A stretch of DNA of 64,000 bases from JADFDG01 sp965232985. GTDB lineage: Bacteria > Pseudomonadota > Gammaproteobacteria > Pseudomonadales > JADFDG01. Both the position numbers and the translations under genes were made by a program. Under the pieces are notes generated by a model. The model made no database searches. It was not told where the DNA came from and worked only from the letters and a program-made list of their open reading frames with translations. The DNA lies in the NCBI GenBank assembly GCA_965232985.1, contig CBDDRC010000047.1:34751-98750 (forward strand), written 5' to 3'. Positions 24,970 through 34,592 of the stretch are shown here, piece by piece (positions within the stretch are counted from its first letter, which is position 1; each line of letters begins with the position of its first letter).

Positions 24970-27330
24970 TCAGCCCGCAGTATCGGCAGCAGCTTTACGC
25001 TTGCGCGCACCTTGTTTGCCGGCCGTCGCCCGGAGGGTCACCGGCACCCCGTTGATGATCGCCATGCCGGTGAGCGGGTCGAACAGTTGCTCGTCGGTGA
25101 TGTCGTTGATGCTGACGCCGGGGGCCATCGCACGGGCGACAGCAAGCTCGACACCCGCGCGATCGTGCCCAAACCCGTGCGGTACCGAAACAACGCCCGG
25201 CATAATCGCGTCGGTCACTTCCGCCGGCAAACAAATACTGCCGATGCGCGAGGCGACTTCCACCTCAGCGCCGTCTTCAATGCCTAGCGATTTTGCGTCC
25301 TGTGGATGGATCATCGCCGTGCAGCGGTTCTTGCCTTTCACCAGACGATGGCTGTTGTGCAACCAGCTGTTGTTCGAGCGCACATGGCGGCGCCCGATCA
25401 TCAAAAAGGAATCGTCGGGCTGCTGCTGCAACCTGGCGACCAGGCGCGCCACATCCACTTCGTAAAGCGCCGGCGAGAGATTGATGGTTTTATCCTTTGT
25501 ACCCAACCGTTCGGGCAGTGCCGGCTCCAGCGGGCCAATGTCTATGCCGTGCGGATGCGCTTTTATTTTCGCCAGCGTCAGGCCGCCTTCGGGTTTTTTG
25601 TCGGTGCCGTATGGTGAGTTCGCGAGCAGCTCACGCACTACCGGATGCGCCCGCATCCGGGTGAGCACATGTTTGCGCATCCGTGAGTACAGCGGGCCGG
25701 AGAAGCCATTGCTGAGCAGAATATCGTCGAGACGGTCAAGAATGCCGGCCCGATTGCCATAAGGCCCGAGACGGATCAGCAAATCGACGATGCCCTCATC
25801 GCCAAGTGCTTTTACCACCGCGTGCATGGCGCGCGCCGACAGCGTCGAGGCGAGGCCGCGCGACTCAAGCCGGGTGGTGAGTTCAAGCAGAATTTCCCAG
25901 TCGTGCAGGGTGCCAGCCGGCTTCGCCAGCATGGCCGGTGCCCAGCGTATGGTGTTGCGCACCGCCACCACATGGAAAACCGGATCGAACTGCGCGTGCT
26001 CAAGCACGCCGGTCGGCGGCAGAATGATGTTGGCGTGGCGCGTGGTTTCATTGATGTAGATGTCGATCGACACCATGTAATCAAGCTGTGCGAGCGCCTG
26101 ATCGAGCTGCCTGCCATTGGGTGTCGATAGCACCGGATTGCCGGCATGAGTAACCATCGCGCGAATCTGCCCGTCACCAGGGGTGAGGATTTCCTCGGCC
26201 ATGGTCACCGCCGGCAGCTCGCCGCCGAATTCCGGCAAGCCGCTGACGCGGCTTTTCCACACCCCGAAGTGGCCTCCCTGCCCAAACGTCGGTGCCAAAC
26301 CGACGATATCGACCGCCGGTTTGGTGAACATCAGCCCGCCCGGTCGGTCGAGGTTGCCGGTCACAACATTCAATGCGTAAACAAGCCAGGCGCTGACAGC
26401 GCTGAACGCGCTGGTGCAGGTACCGACGCGGCAGTAGGCAATGGCGCTCTTCGCCGCTGCAAATGACAAGGCCAGCTCGCGGATCGCTTCCGGCGCGATG
26501 CCGCAATGCGGTGCCACCGCTTCCGGCGTGAACGGACGCACGCGCTTCTGCAGCGTTTCAATACCATCAGTGAACTCGGCGACACGGCCAAGCTTTACTT
26601 TGCGTTCGGCAAACAGCACGTTGATCAGCGCTGCAACGAGCAGGGCATCGGTGCCCGGACGCACGAAATGATGCACATCGGCGACCGCCGCCGTTTCCGT
26701 GCGGCGCGGGTCGATCACCACCACCTTGCCCTTGCGCTTCTGAATCGCCTTCAGCCGATTGGCAATGTCCGGAACGGTCATGATCGAACCGTTCGATGCC
26801 AGCGGATTGGCGCCGATGCAGAGGAAAAAATCGGTGCGGTCGATGTCCGGGATCGGGAACAACACCTGGTTGCCGAACATTTCCAGGCACGCCAGCATGT
26901 GCGGCAACTGATCGACACTGGTGGCGCTGAACCGGTTGCGCGTGCGCAGTGACCGCATGAATGCCGGCAACATCAACAAGGCGCCATGATTGTGTGCCGT
27001 CGGATTACCGGCATAAAAGCCCAGCGCATTGCGGCCATGTTGCTGCTCGATGCGGTGCAGATTGGTGACGACTTCGTCGAACGCCTCTTCCCAGCTGATC
27101 TGCTCCCAACCATCGGCAGTGCGCCTTACCGGATAGCGCAAACGATCAGGGTCGTTCTGCAGATCCTGCAATGCGACCGCCTTCGGACAGATATGTCCAC
27201 GACCCAACGGATCGTTCTTGTCGCCACGAATCGCCACAATCTCGTCGCCGCGATGATGAATCTCGACACCGCAACAGGCTTCGCAGATATTGCAGGCACG
27301 GTAGTGGATCTGGATGTCGTCGGCGCTCAT
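24970..27330 (-). CDS. Molybdopterin (DMSO-reductase family) oxidoreductase
   Basis: 786 residues. The N-terminus carries a [4Fe-4S] motif C13-x2-C16-x3-C20-x27-C48, followed by bis-MGD-binding blocks (ANPLASNGS, VVIDPRRTETA, YALNVVTGNLDRPGG) and a molydopterin-binding C-terminal domain (MIHPQDAKSLGIEDG). No Tat signal peptide is seen, so it is cytoplasmic. The substrate cannot be read; the residue that coordinates Mo is uncertain. The ATG at 27330 with GGGAG 5 nt upstream is preferred over GTG 27336. It lies downstream of the SDR and HAD genes, 158 nt away, probably the same direction of transcription. No electron-transfer subunit is next to it. Confidence 0.9.
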   Translation of the reverse strand: MSADDIQIHYRACNICEACCGVEIHHRGDEIVAIRGDKNDPLGRGHICPKAVALQDLQNDPDRLRYPVRRTADGWEQISWEEAFDEVVTNLHRIEQQHGRNALGFYAGNPTAHNHGALLMLPAFMRSLRTRNRFSATSVDQLPHMLACLEMFGNQVLFPIPDIDRTDFFLCIGANPLASNGSIMTVPDIANRLKAIQKRKGKVVVIDPRRTETAAVADVHHFVRPGTDALLVAALINVLFAERKVKLGRVAEFTDGIETLQKRVRPFTPEAVAPHCGIAPEAIRELALSFAAAKSAIAYCRVGTCTSAFSAVSAWLVYALNVVTGNLDRPGGLMFTKPAVDIVGLAPTFGQGGHFGVWKSRVSGLPEFGGELPAVTMAEEILTPGDGQIRAMVTHAGNPVLSTPNGRQLDQALAQLDYMVSIDIYINETTRHANIILPPTGVLEHAQFDPVFHVVAVRNTIRWAPAMLAKPAGTLHDWEILLELTTRLESRGLASTLSARAMHAVVKALGDEGIVDLLIRLGPYGNRAGILDRLDDILLSNGFSGPLYSRMRKHVLTRMRAHPVVRELLANSPYGTDKKPEGGLTLAKIKAHPHGIDIGPLEPALPERLGTKDKTINLSPALYEVDVARLVARLQQQPDDSFLMIGRRHVRSNNSWLHNSHRLVKGKNRCTAMIHPQDAKSLGIEDGAEVEVASRIGSICLPAEVTDAIMPGVVSVPHGFGHDRAGVELAVARAMAPGVSINDITDEQLFDPLTGMAIINGVPVTLRATAGKQGARKRKAAADTAG

Positions 27331-27488
27331 GGGCACTCCCGCGAAACTCGATGGCTGGCGATTCGGTGGTTGGCGTTACCGGTAGCTGCTGTGGCCGGTT
27401 ACTGGCAGGCCAGGTGCCTGCGATATCCAAGCAGGCAGTTTCCGCCGCGCGCCGGGTGCATACAAGTCCCGTCCGGCTCCGGTACCGC

Positions 27489-28286
27489 TCAAAACAGCGT
27501 TTCCAGCGCCCCGCCGTCCACGCGCAGGTGCTGGCCATTGATGAATGCGCCGGAATCGCCCGCAAGAAAGCAGACCAGCATCGCCACGTCTTCCGGCGTG
27601 GCGATGCGCCCGCAGGGGTTTGGAAACTCCCGCTCGACAATCATCTGCTCGACACTCGGCCAATCGGTCGGCAAGCCCTTGCGCCGGGCCTTTTCAGTGT
27701 AAAACGCTTCAACCTCTGCGGTGCGGATAAACCCCGGCGCGACCGTATTCACGGTGATGCCGGTGCCGGCAAGCTCGCGGGCAAGGCTCACCGTGGTATT
27801 GGCAAGCGCCGCCTTGGCTGCGTAGTAATGCGGCATGAGGCTGTTCGGGCGCAGCGTGCCGACGGTGCCGAGATTGATGATACGACCGGACGGATTCGGC
27901 GCGCGTGCACGCATCGACGGCACAATCGCGCGGATCATGTGCACGGCCGACAACACGTTGCGTCGGTAGATATCGAGCCAGGCTGCGTCGCCGGCGTCCT
28001 GCCACTTGCCTGGCGAGATCGTGCCGTAGTTGTTGACGAGGATATCAACCCGCCCGTGCATGGCGAGTGCCGCGTGCGCCACCCGCGCAGCATCCGCTTC
28101 GTCAACAATATCGCCGGCAACATGCAGCGCGCCGATCGCGTCAGCGGCGTCGCGCGCTGCCGCTTCGCCAAAGCCATGAACGATAACCCGCGCACCTTCG
28201 GCAGCCAGCATGCGCGCAATCACCGCGCCGGTGCCGCGATTGGCGCCGGTGATCAACGCCACGCGGCTCTCAAGCCCCAACTGCAT
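27489..28286 (-). CDS. Classical short-chain dehydrogenase/reductase
   Basis: 265 residues. TGANRGTG Rossmann motif (about 14-21), NNYG, and an intact catalytic set with YYAAK and an upstream Ser/Thr (LGTVGTL). The C-terminus FINGQHLRVDGG is that of classical SDRs of the FabG/3-oxoacyl group. The pairing with a HAD phosphatase 3 nt upstream and the molybdopterin enzyme downstream suggests one catabolic or biosynthetic unit. Substrate unknown. Confidence 0.85.
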   Translation of the reverse strand: MQLGLESRVALITGANRGTGAVIARMLAAEGARVIVHGFGEAAARDAADAIGALHVAGDIVDEADAARVAHAALAMHGRVDILVNNYGTISPGKWQDAGDAAWLDIYRRNVLSAVHMIRAIVPSMRARAPNPSGRIINLGTVGTLRPNSLMPHYYAAKAALANTTVSLARELAGTGITVNTVAPGFIRTAEVEAFYTEKARRKGLPTDWPSVEQMIVEREFPNPCGRIATPEDVAMLVCFLAGDSGAFINGQHLRVDGGALETLF

Positions 28287-28289
28287 GAC

Positions 28290-28961
28290 TCAGTGCCCCG
28301 AGACCGGAGTCGAGAAAAAATCGATCCCCAGCGCCTCACCGAGCTCGGTGAGTGCGATGCTCGGGTCGGCCACCTTGATCGTGTGCATGCCCATATTCCG
28401 CGCCGTCTTGAGGTTGACACCGAGATCGTCGAGGTAGACGACCTCTGCCGGCTCGACATCAAGCACTTCACAGGCAATTTCGTAAAACCGCGGCTCCGGT
28501 TTGCGCAGGCCAACCTTGCTGGATTCCAACACGTAATCAAACAATTTCATCACGGATGCAACCTCACGGGCTGTTTCTGCATCCAGGCTCATGCCCGGGC
28601 CAATACCTGTGGCGATGTTGTTGGTCAGGCAGGCGATGCGAAAATCGTCGCGAATGCGCTTGAGCACCTCGACCATATAAGGCCGCACGGGAGTGGCGAG
28701 CAGTGGCAGCACGTCGCGACCGGGCACGGCATGGCCGCGCGCGACCGTTTCCGCAAGAAACAGGGCATCGAATTCAGCCGGCGATATCTCGTTGCGTTCG
28801 AGCTGCGCCCAGGCATTGTGCTCATGGTTGACGGCATTGGTCTGGCGCAGGAAGTCCGGCGGCAGACCGCGTTGTTGTTCGTAGCACCGGAACGACTCGA
28901 ACGGGCTGGCGGTGATGACGCCACCGAAATCCCAAAATACGGCGCGAAACGGGCGATGCAT
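28290..28961 (-). CDS. HAD-IA hydrolase (ACAD10/epoxide-hydrolase-N type)
   Basis: 223 residues. Motif I WDFGGV (nucleophile Asp11), motif II LTNN, Lys in the SSKVGLRKPEP segment, motif IV YLDD. The DFGGV form and the LRKPEPRFYE block are typical of the subgroup found fused to acyl-CoA dehydrogenase 10 or soluble epoxide hydrolase. The ATG at 28961 is used. The stop is 3 nt from the SDR start, so translation of the two is coupled. Divergent from the MoxR gene. Confidence 0.85.
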   Translation of the reverse strand: MHRPFRAVFWDFGGVITASPFESFRCYEQQRGLPPDFLRQTNAVNHEHNAWAQLERNEISPAEFDALFLAETVARGHAVPGRDVLPLLATPVRPYMVEVLKRIRDDFRIACLTNNIATGIGPGMSLDAETAREVASVMKLFDYVLESSKVGLRKPEPRFYEIACEVLDVEPAEVVYLDDLGVNLKTARNMGMHTIKVADPSIALTELGEALGIDFFSTPVSGH

Positions 28962-29098
28962 GGCATCCTCTTCGGCAATCGTGCAACAGGCAAACCGCGA
29001 CTGCGGCGGCAGGCAGTCTGTGACGGCCACTGCCGGCTGGCAAGCATGCGGTGCGGGCCGTACACTCGGCCGTCGCCACGCAGCCCCCTGGAATCATC

Positions 29099-30025
29099 AT
29101 GCACCGTCCGCCCGTCCCTACCACCGGCGCACTCGCCAGCCGCCTCGCCGACTCCGGCTACCTCGCCTCCGAATCCACCGCGCTGGCCGTATTTCTCGCG
29201 CTGTCACTGAACAAGCCCGTGCTGGTCGAAGGCCCGCCCGGCGTCGGCAAGACCGAACTCGCCAAGGCGGCCGCCGCGATCCTCGATCTGCCGCTGATCC
29301 GCCTGCAATGTTATGAGGGCCTCGACGAAAGCAAGGCGCTGTACGAATGGAAGTACGGCAAGCAGTTGCTCTACGTGCAGGTGCTCAAGGAACAGCTTGG
29401 CGATCTGCTGCGCGGCACCAAAGGCCTTGAAGAGTCGGTCGCCCGCCTCCACCAGTTCGGCGACATTTTCTATTCCGAGGAATTCCTCGAACCGAGGCCA
29501 CTGCTCAGCGCACTGAAACAGGAAAACGGCTGCGTGCTGCTGATCGACGAAATCGACAAGGCCGATGCCGAATTCGAGTCCTTCCTGCTGGAAATTCTCT
29601 CCGATTTCCAGGTTTCCGTGCCGGAAATCGGCACGATTAAAGCACGCTCCATGCCGCTGGTTTTTCTCACCTCGAACAACACCCGCGAATTGTCCGACGC
29701 GTTGCGTCGCCGCTGCCTGCACCTGCATATTCCGTTTCCGGAGAAGGCACTGGAACAGCGCATCGTTGAAGCACAGGTACCCGCAGTACCTGCAGCACTG
29801 CGTCGCCAACTGGTCGATTTCGTGCATGCACTGCGTGAACTGGATCTGAAGAAACATCCGGCCATCAGCGAGACCATCGACTGGGCACGCACGCTGTTGT
29901 TGCTGCATACCGATGCGCTGAGCGCCGAGGTGGTCAGTCGCACGCTCAACGTGCTGCTCAAGCACGAGGACGACATTGCCGATGTGCGCGCCGAGTTGCA
30001 TGTTCTGCTGAAGAAGTCGTCATGA
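29099..30025 (+). CDS. MoxR-family AAA+ ATPase
   Basis: 308 residues. Walker A GPPGVGKT (45-52), Walker B CVLLIDEIDKA, sensor 1 TSNN, arginine-finger region ELSDALRRRC, then the helical lid. MoxR ATPases act as chaperones that mature a partner, usually with a VWA protein as here. The ATG at 29099 is 137 nt from the divergent HAD gene. The next gene, 51 nt downstream, is its VWA partner. Confidence 0.93.
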   Translation: MHRPPVPTTGALASRLADSGYLASESTALAVFLALSLNKPVLVEGPPGVGKTELAKAAAAILDLPLIRLQCYEGLDESKALYEWKYGKQLLYVQVLKEQLGDLLRGTKGLEESVARLHQFGDIFYSEEFLEPRPLLSALKQENGCVLLIDEIDKADAEFESFLLEILSDFQVSVPEIGTIKARSMPLVFLTSNNTRELSDALRRRCLHLHIPFPEKALEQRIVEAQVPAVPAALRRQLVDFVHALRELDLKKHPAISETIDWARTLLLLHTDALSAEVVSRTLNVLLKHEDDIADVRAELHVLLKKSS

Positions 30026-30076
30026 ACATGCCCGGCGTCCTGGCAAGGTAATCGCGGGCCTCGAAGGAACAGCACC

Positions 30077-31483
30077 ATGGCTCACGCCGTCCTGCTTGAT
30101 TTCATCCGCGCCGCGCGCGGGGCCGGCGTGCGGATTTCTACCGCCGAGTCGCTCGATGCAATGCGCGCGGTTGATCTGGTCGGCTACGCTTCGCGCACCA
30201 CCCTGCACGACACTCTTGCTCTGGCGCTGGCCAAAAGCGTTGAAGAAAAACGCCTGCTCGACGACACCTTCGCCCATTTTTTCACCGCCAGCCGGTTGTC
30301 GGCGATCGATGCTGCCGGCGAGGCAGATCAGGTATTCGTTGGCGCCCCGATCGATATGCCGCCCATGCCGCCGGGTGAAGGTGGCAACGGCTCACCGGCC
30401 GGCGGTGGTGGCGGCGGAATGCCGCAGTCAGCGTCAGCGCTGGGGCAAATGCTGATGCAGGGCGATGCCAACGCACTCGCTGTGGCCATGGCGCAGGCCG
30501 CAGTGCGCGCCAAGGTCACCGACATCCGCGTGCTTACCCAGAAAGGGCTGTTTGGCCGCCGGGTGCTGCAGGAAATGGGCAGCGAGCAGCTCGACATCGA
30601 AATCATCGGCGCCGAAGACAGCGACAACGCCGGTACGCGCGCGCTGGGCAACGAGCTCAAGCGCCGCCGGCAGATGCTGCGCGATGAAGTGCGGGATCTG
30701 ATCGCTCGGCAATACCTGTTGCAGGCCGCACAAGCCAACCGGGAACTGCGCGAGGAGATCATCCGCGATGCGAACCTGGCCACACTCGGCGAGTTCCGTG
30801 GTGTCGAGCAGATCGTCCGGCGGCTGGCCAAGAAAATCGCCGCGCAACATTCGCGCCGACGCCGTGTCGAGCAACGCGGCCTGCTGGACGTACGTCGCAC
30901 GCTCGCCCGCAATATCCGTCACGACGGCATCCTGTTCGAGCCACAATGGCGCAGCAAGCGTATCGACAGGCCAAATGTGATCGTCGTCTGCGACGTGTCG
31001 AACTCAGTGCGTACTTACGCGAAATTCCTCTTGCTGTTTTTGTACAGTCTTGCCGACGTGCTGCCACGGGTGCGCGCCTTTGCATTCTCGTTCCGGCTCG
31101 GCGAGGTGACCGAACTGTTCCGTGAGCACGACTTCAGCGATGCCGTGGCGGCAACGCTTGAGGCATACGGGCTGGGCTCGACCGACTACGGCCTCGCGCT
31201 TGAAGAGCTGGAAAAGCTCTGCTACGACAGCGTCGACCACCGCACGACGATCATCATGCTCGGTGATGCCCGCTCCAATTATGGCGAGCCGCGCGCCGAC
31301 ATCCTCAAACGCTTCAGTGAGCGGGCACGCCAAGTGATTTGGCTGAACCCCGAACACGCCACCCGCTGGGGGAGCGGCGATTCGGTGATGCCCCGCTACC
31401 AGCCGTACTGCACGGTTGCCCAGACAACCCGCACGCTGGACGACCTTGAACGGGTGGTGGAGCGGTTGTTGAAGCGGGCCTGA
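30077..31483 (+). CDS. CoxE-like VWA-domain protein, partner of MoxR
   Basis: 468 residues. An N-terminal helical half, a Gly/Pro-rich linker with MPPMPPGEGG and a GGGGGG run near 110, then a C-terminal VWA domain whose MIDAS motif begins DVSNS. The order matches CoxE (DUF58/VWA_CoxE) proteins that work with MoxR ATPases, known from insertion of metal cofactors in CO dehydrogenase. The nearby molybdopterin oxidoreductase is an obvious candidate client, since CoxD/CoxE serve a molybdenum enzyme; this is inference. Confidence 0.9.
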   Translation: MAHAVLLDFIRAARGAGVRISTAESLDAMRAVDLVGYASRTTLHDTLALALAKSVEEKRLLDDTFAHFFTASRLSAIDAAGEADQVFVGAPIDMPPMPPGEGGNGSPAGGGGGGMPQSASALGQMLMQGDANALAVAMAQAAVRAKVTDIRVLTQKGLFGRRVLQEMGSEQLDIEIIGAEDSDNAGTRALGNELKRRRQMLRDEVRDLIARQYLLQAAQANRELREEIIRDANLATLGEFRGVEQIVRRLAKKIAAQHSRRRRVEQRGLLDVRRTLARNIRHDGILFEPQWRSKRIDRPNVIVVCDVSNSVRTYAKFLLLFLYSLADVLPRVRAFAFSFRLGEVTELFREHDFSDAVAATLEAYGLGSTDYGLALEELEKLCYDSVDHRTTIIMLGDARSNYGEPRADILKRFSERARQVIWLNPEHATRWGSGDSVMPRYQPYCTVAQTTRTLDDLERVVERLLKRA

Positions 31484-31641
31484 ATGGGCCCATGTCGTCA
31501 TTGGCAACCTGCCGACGAGCGGAATAAGACAGCGCACAACGCAGCGGCCATAATCGGGCTGCCGCCGCGCTCGAGCACAACGCCGTCGGCGGCACGCTGT
31601 CATGTTCGAATCCCATCGCAACACCCCAAAAGGAGCTGCTC

Positions 31642-32049
31642 GTGAACGCAACCCTCTGCCTCGTGGTTTACATGGCCATCGTTACCTGGCTCACACTGCT
31701 TGCGGCGAGCGTGATTCGGGCCCGGGGATGGACGCTTCCGGGAATGAAGATCGCTGCCGGAAATCGGGACGTACTGCCTGAAGCAACCCCTTTTTCTGGC
31801 CGGGCCGAGCGAACCGCGCGCAACACCCTGGAGGGTTTCGTGTTGTTTACTGCCATTGCCCTGGTGGCGCAGACGGCCGGCGTTACCCATCCCAACGTGG
31901 CCGCCGGAGCTAAACTGTTTTTCTGGGCGCGTATCGTCTATATCCCGGTGTACTACGCAGGTATTCCTTATCTGCGTACAGGTGTATGGCTGGTCAGCAT
32001 CCTGGGCCTTGCCATGATGGCCATCGCGGTTCTGCAGGCAGAAATCTGA
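31642..32049 (+). CDS. MAPEG-family membrane protein
   Basis: 135 residues with four predicted membrane helices, and the family signature RNTLEGFVLF (asparagine-glutamate pair in helix 2). MAPEG proteins are glutathione-linked or eicosanoid-type membrane enzymes; bacterial members are usually of unknown function. GTG start at 31642 with AGGAG 6 nt upstream. It precedes the GMC oxidoreductase by 74 nt on the same strand. Confidence 0.85.
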   Translation: MNATLCLVVYMAIVTWLTLLAASVIRARGWTLPGMKIAAGNRDVLPEATPFSGRAERTARNTLEGFVLFTAIALVAQTAGVTHPNVAAGAKLFFWARIVYIPVYYAGIPYLRTGVWLVSILGLAMMAIAVLQAEI

Positions 32050-32123
32050 GGCCGTACCAGACGCTTAATCCGATGCCAGGCGATCGGGCAGTTCCTTAGC
32101 TGCCCGCGGAGAAGTCCCCGCCA

Positions 32124-34073
32124 ATGACCAACGCCAGGCCCGCTTTTTCCGGCCATACCCGCCTGATCGCCGAGCGGCTTGTTGAAGCCGCGTTCCCGGC
32201 CGGCGCGCAATTGCCGGCGCCGGATGCCCATGAATTGCTCGGCGCCGCAGAAAACTCACTGACTGCAAGCCCGGCGCTGCTGCGGCTGGTAAAGGGCCTG
32301 CTGTGGTGGCTTGAACTGCGGTACCTCGCCACCCACGGCACCCGCTTTTCCGCAGCGAACCGGGAAGCGCGCAGCAAATTCCTGCGCCAGCAGACAGGCA
32401 GCCTGTTCGCCGGCAGCCTGCTGCGCGCGCTATCGGCACCGTTTCGCACTGCTTATCTGCTCGACGAAACCAATCTCGCACGCATGCAGACGCGCAACGG
32501 CGTGCGCGTGCCGGCTGCCGTCGAGGCAGCACGCTGGCGTGATCAGGTGCGCACGGCCGCGCAGGTGGGCGCCGATGAAGAACTTGAATGCGATGTGGTA
32601 GTGATCGGCACCGGGGCCGGCGGCGCGGCCGCCGCCTATGAACTCGCCTGCCGCGGCCTCGCCGTGGTGCTGATCGAAGAAGGTAACTACTATGATCGCC
32701 GCGACTTCAACGGCCGTCTCACCGAAGTCATTCCGAAACTCTATCGCGGTATGGGCGCAACGGCGGCCATCGGCAACAACATCATCCCGATTCCGATCGG
32801 CCGCAATGTCGGCGGCACGACAACGATCAATTCCGGCACCTGCATGCGCACACCCGACAGCACGCTTGCCGACTGGCGGGCGCAGGGCCTCACCGATTTC
32901 ACGCCGGAACATCTCGCGCCGTATTTCGCGCTGGTCGAGGAAGTGCTGAAGGTACAGGCAGCCGAGCCGAAATACATCGGCGAGATCGGCAAGGTAATCG
33001 GCGACGGCGCGCGTCGGATCGGCATGACCGACATGATGCCGCTGCGCCGCAATGCCGAAGGCTGCGACGGCCAGGGTCTGTGCCAATTCGGTTGCCCCAC
33101 CGACGCCAAGCAGTCGACCAACATCAGTTTCATTCCCCGCGCACTGGAGCGCGGAGCCTTCCTGTTTACCGGCTTCCGTGCCGACACCCTGCTGCGCCGC
33201 GCCGACCCAGGCAGCAATGCCGTTACCGGTATCATCGCCCAGGGCTGCAACGACAACGGCGAAGCAATTACGCTGAGCATCAAGGCACGCGCGACCGTCA
33301 TCGCGATGGGCACGCTGCTGACGCCGAATTTCCTGCGTGCCAATGGCATACGCAGCGCATGGCTGGGCAACAACCTGTCGATCCACCCGTGCGGCGCCGT
33401 TACCGCCTACTTTCCGGATCGCGTCTTCGCCAATTCGAACACCATCCCGCAGGGTTTTGGCGTTTACGATCTGAAAGAAGAAGGCTTGATGTTCGAAGGC
33501 GGCACACCTCCCTTCGTCGCCCACGGCATGCTCAACCCGTTCCAGGCCGAGGATTTCGTCAAATTCACCGAGCGATATCAGCAAACGGCGTACTTTGGCC
33601 TGATGATCAAGGACACCACGCGCGGCAAGGTACGGCGCGGTTTTTCGCGCGACCTGCCGCTCATCCGCTACAACATGAACGCCGCCGATTTCACCCTGTT
33701 CAAACGCGGCATCGACCTGCTGGCGAAAATGTATCTCGCGGCCGGCGCGCAGGAAGTGTGTATCCCCGGGCTCACCCGCATGACCATCGTGCGCAACGAG
33801 CAGGAACTCGCAGCGTTCTGGGCGAGCAATCCGAAGCCGCGCCACTTTCTGGTCACCGCCTACCACCCACTCGGCACGGCGCGCATCGGTGCGACACCCG
33901 CGCAAGGCGTATGCGACAGCGAACACAAGGTATGGGGCACCGACGGACTCTACGTGATGGATGGTTCAAGTGTCCCGTCGTCGCTCGGCGCCAACCCGCA
34001 GGTCACTATCATGGCGATGGCGACACGGGCGGCACGGATGCTCGGCGAGAAACTGTCGTCATCGGCCACCTGA
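32124..34073 (+). CDS. GMC oxidoreductase, long-chain alcohol oxidase-like
   Basis: 649 residues. A 150-residue N-terminal helical region precedes the FAD dinucleotide site GTGAGG (162-167), followed by GRNVGGTTTINSGT. A Cys cluster CDGQGLCQFGC is typical of the fatty-alcohol-oxidase/steroid subgroup. The C-terminal active-site pair is the His of YHPLGT and the Asn of GANPQ. This is probably an FAD-dependent alcohol oxidase or dehydrogenase acting on lipid or steroid alcohols; the substrate is unknown. It is the first of three tightly spaced genes (41- and 28-nt gaps), followed by an AraC gene. Confidence 0.9.
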   Translation: MTNARPAFSGHTRLIAERLVEAAFPAGAQLPAPDAHELLGAAENSLTASPALLRLVKGLLWWLELRYLATHGTRFSAANREARSKFLRQQTGSLFAGSLLRALSAPFRTAYLLDETNLARMQTRNGVRVPAAVEAARWRDQVRTAAQVGADEELECDVVVIGTGAGGAAAAYELACRGLAVVLIEEGNYYDRRDFNGRLTEVIPKLYRGMGATAAIGNNIIPIPIGRNVGGTTTINSGTCMRTPDSTLADWRAQGLTDFTPEHLAPYFALVEEVLKVQAAEPKYIGEIGKVIGDGARRIGMTDMMPLRRNAEGCDGQGLCQFGCPTDAKQSTNISFIPRALERGAFLFTGFRADTLLRRADPGSNAVTGIIAQGCNDNGEAITLSIKARATVIAMGTLLTPNFLRANGIRSAWLGNNLSIHPCGAVTAYFPDRVFANSNTIPQGFGVYDLKEEGLMFEGGTPPFVAHGMLNPFQAEDFVKFTERYQQTAYFGLMIKDTTRGKVRRGFSRDLPLIRYNMNAADFTLFKRGIDLLAKMYLAAGAQEVCIPGLTRMTIVRNEQELAAFWASNPKPRHFLVTAYHPLGTARIGATPAQGVCDSEHKVWGTDGLYVMDGSSVPSSLGANPQVTIMAMATRAARMLGEKLSSSAT

Positions 34074-34114
34074 AATAAAATCTGCCGGCAACACAACAAA
34101 GCGAGGTAATCACC

Positions 34115-34564
34115 ATGGCCATCGGCATCATGCTTGAAGAAACCATGAGCGGCTGGATCCAGCTTGACGACGAGCCCGCCAGACAGCCGTTTGCATTCAC
34201 CATCCGCGCGTTCACGCCGCAGATTTTTTCGCTGTCGGCACCGCGTGCGTTCCGCGGCGTCGCCCGCCTCGCCGGCACCGAAGTGCCAACCCGTGGCGTG
34301 CTGACCATCAAGGTCACCGGGCCACGCTACGAACTGGACTTCATGCACCCCAGGCTCGGCGCATTGCACGCCGCAGGTGAGAAAACCTATTCCGCCAACC
34401 CGGCGAAGCTGCTCGCCTCACTCACCACCTGCCCGCTGACTATCTGCAAGGACGGCAAGCCGGTCGGCGCTGCAGAAGTTGCCTACCGTGATTCAATGAT
34501 CGCGTTTCCGTTCAAGGCAGTGCGTCTGGTCAGTGAAGAAAAGGCGTTTGGCGCCTTCGCCTGA
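34115..34564 (+). CDS. Conserved protein of unknown function, GMC-linked
   Basis: 149 residues. Not recognised as a named family. It begins with LEETMSGWIQLDDEP, resembling the FxExMxG segment that occurs in large cholesterol-oxidase-like GMC proteins. The rest is beta-rich, mixed and soluble, without signal peptide or membrane helix. Its place 41 nt after the GMC gene and 28 nt before the AttH-like gene suggests a detached domain or accessory subunit of the oxidoreductase. This is inference. Confidence 0.7.
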   Translation: MAIGIMLEETMSGWIQLDDEPARQPFAFTIRAFTPQIFSLSAPRAFRGVARLAGTEVPTRGVLTIKVTGPRYELDFMHPRLGALHAAGEKTYSANPAKLLASLTTCPLTICKDGKPVGAAEVAYRDSMIAFPFKAVRLVSEEKAFGAFA

Positions 34565-34592
34565 AGGCAATCAACATGACGGGCAATAGCGC

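Noticed and set aside
27171..29210. A long plus-strand open frame (about 680 codons) antisense to the molybdopterin, SDR and HAD genes
   Set aside because: It runs opposite three well-supported genes, lacks any recognisable motif and reflects the low stop frequency of GC-rich third-position antisense frames.
31590..31630. A TTCGAATCC string resembling a tRNA T-loop
   Set aside because: No acceptor or anticodon arms can be paired around it; it lies in the leader of the MAPEG gene.
32430..33926. A long minus-strand open frame opposite the GMC oxidoreductase
   Set aside because: No domain, no ribosome site; shadow of a strong sense gene.
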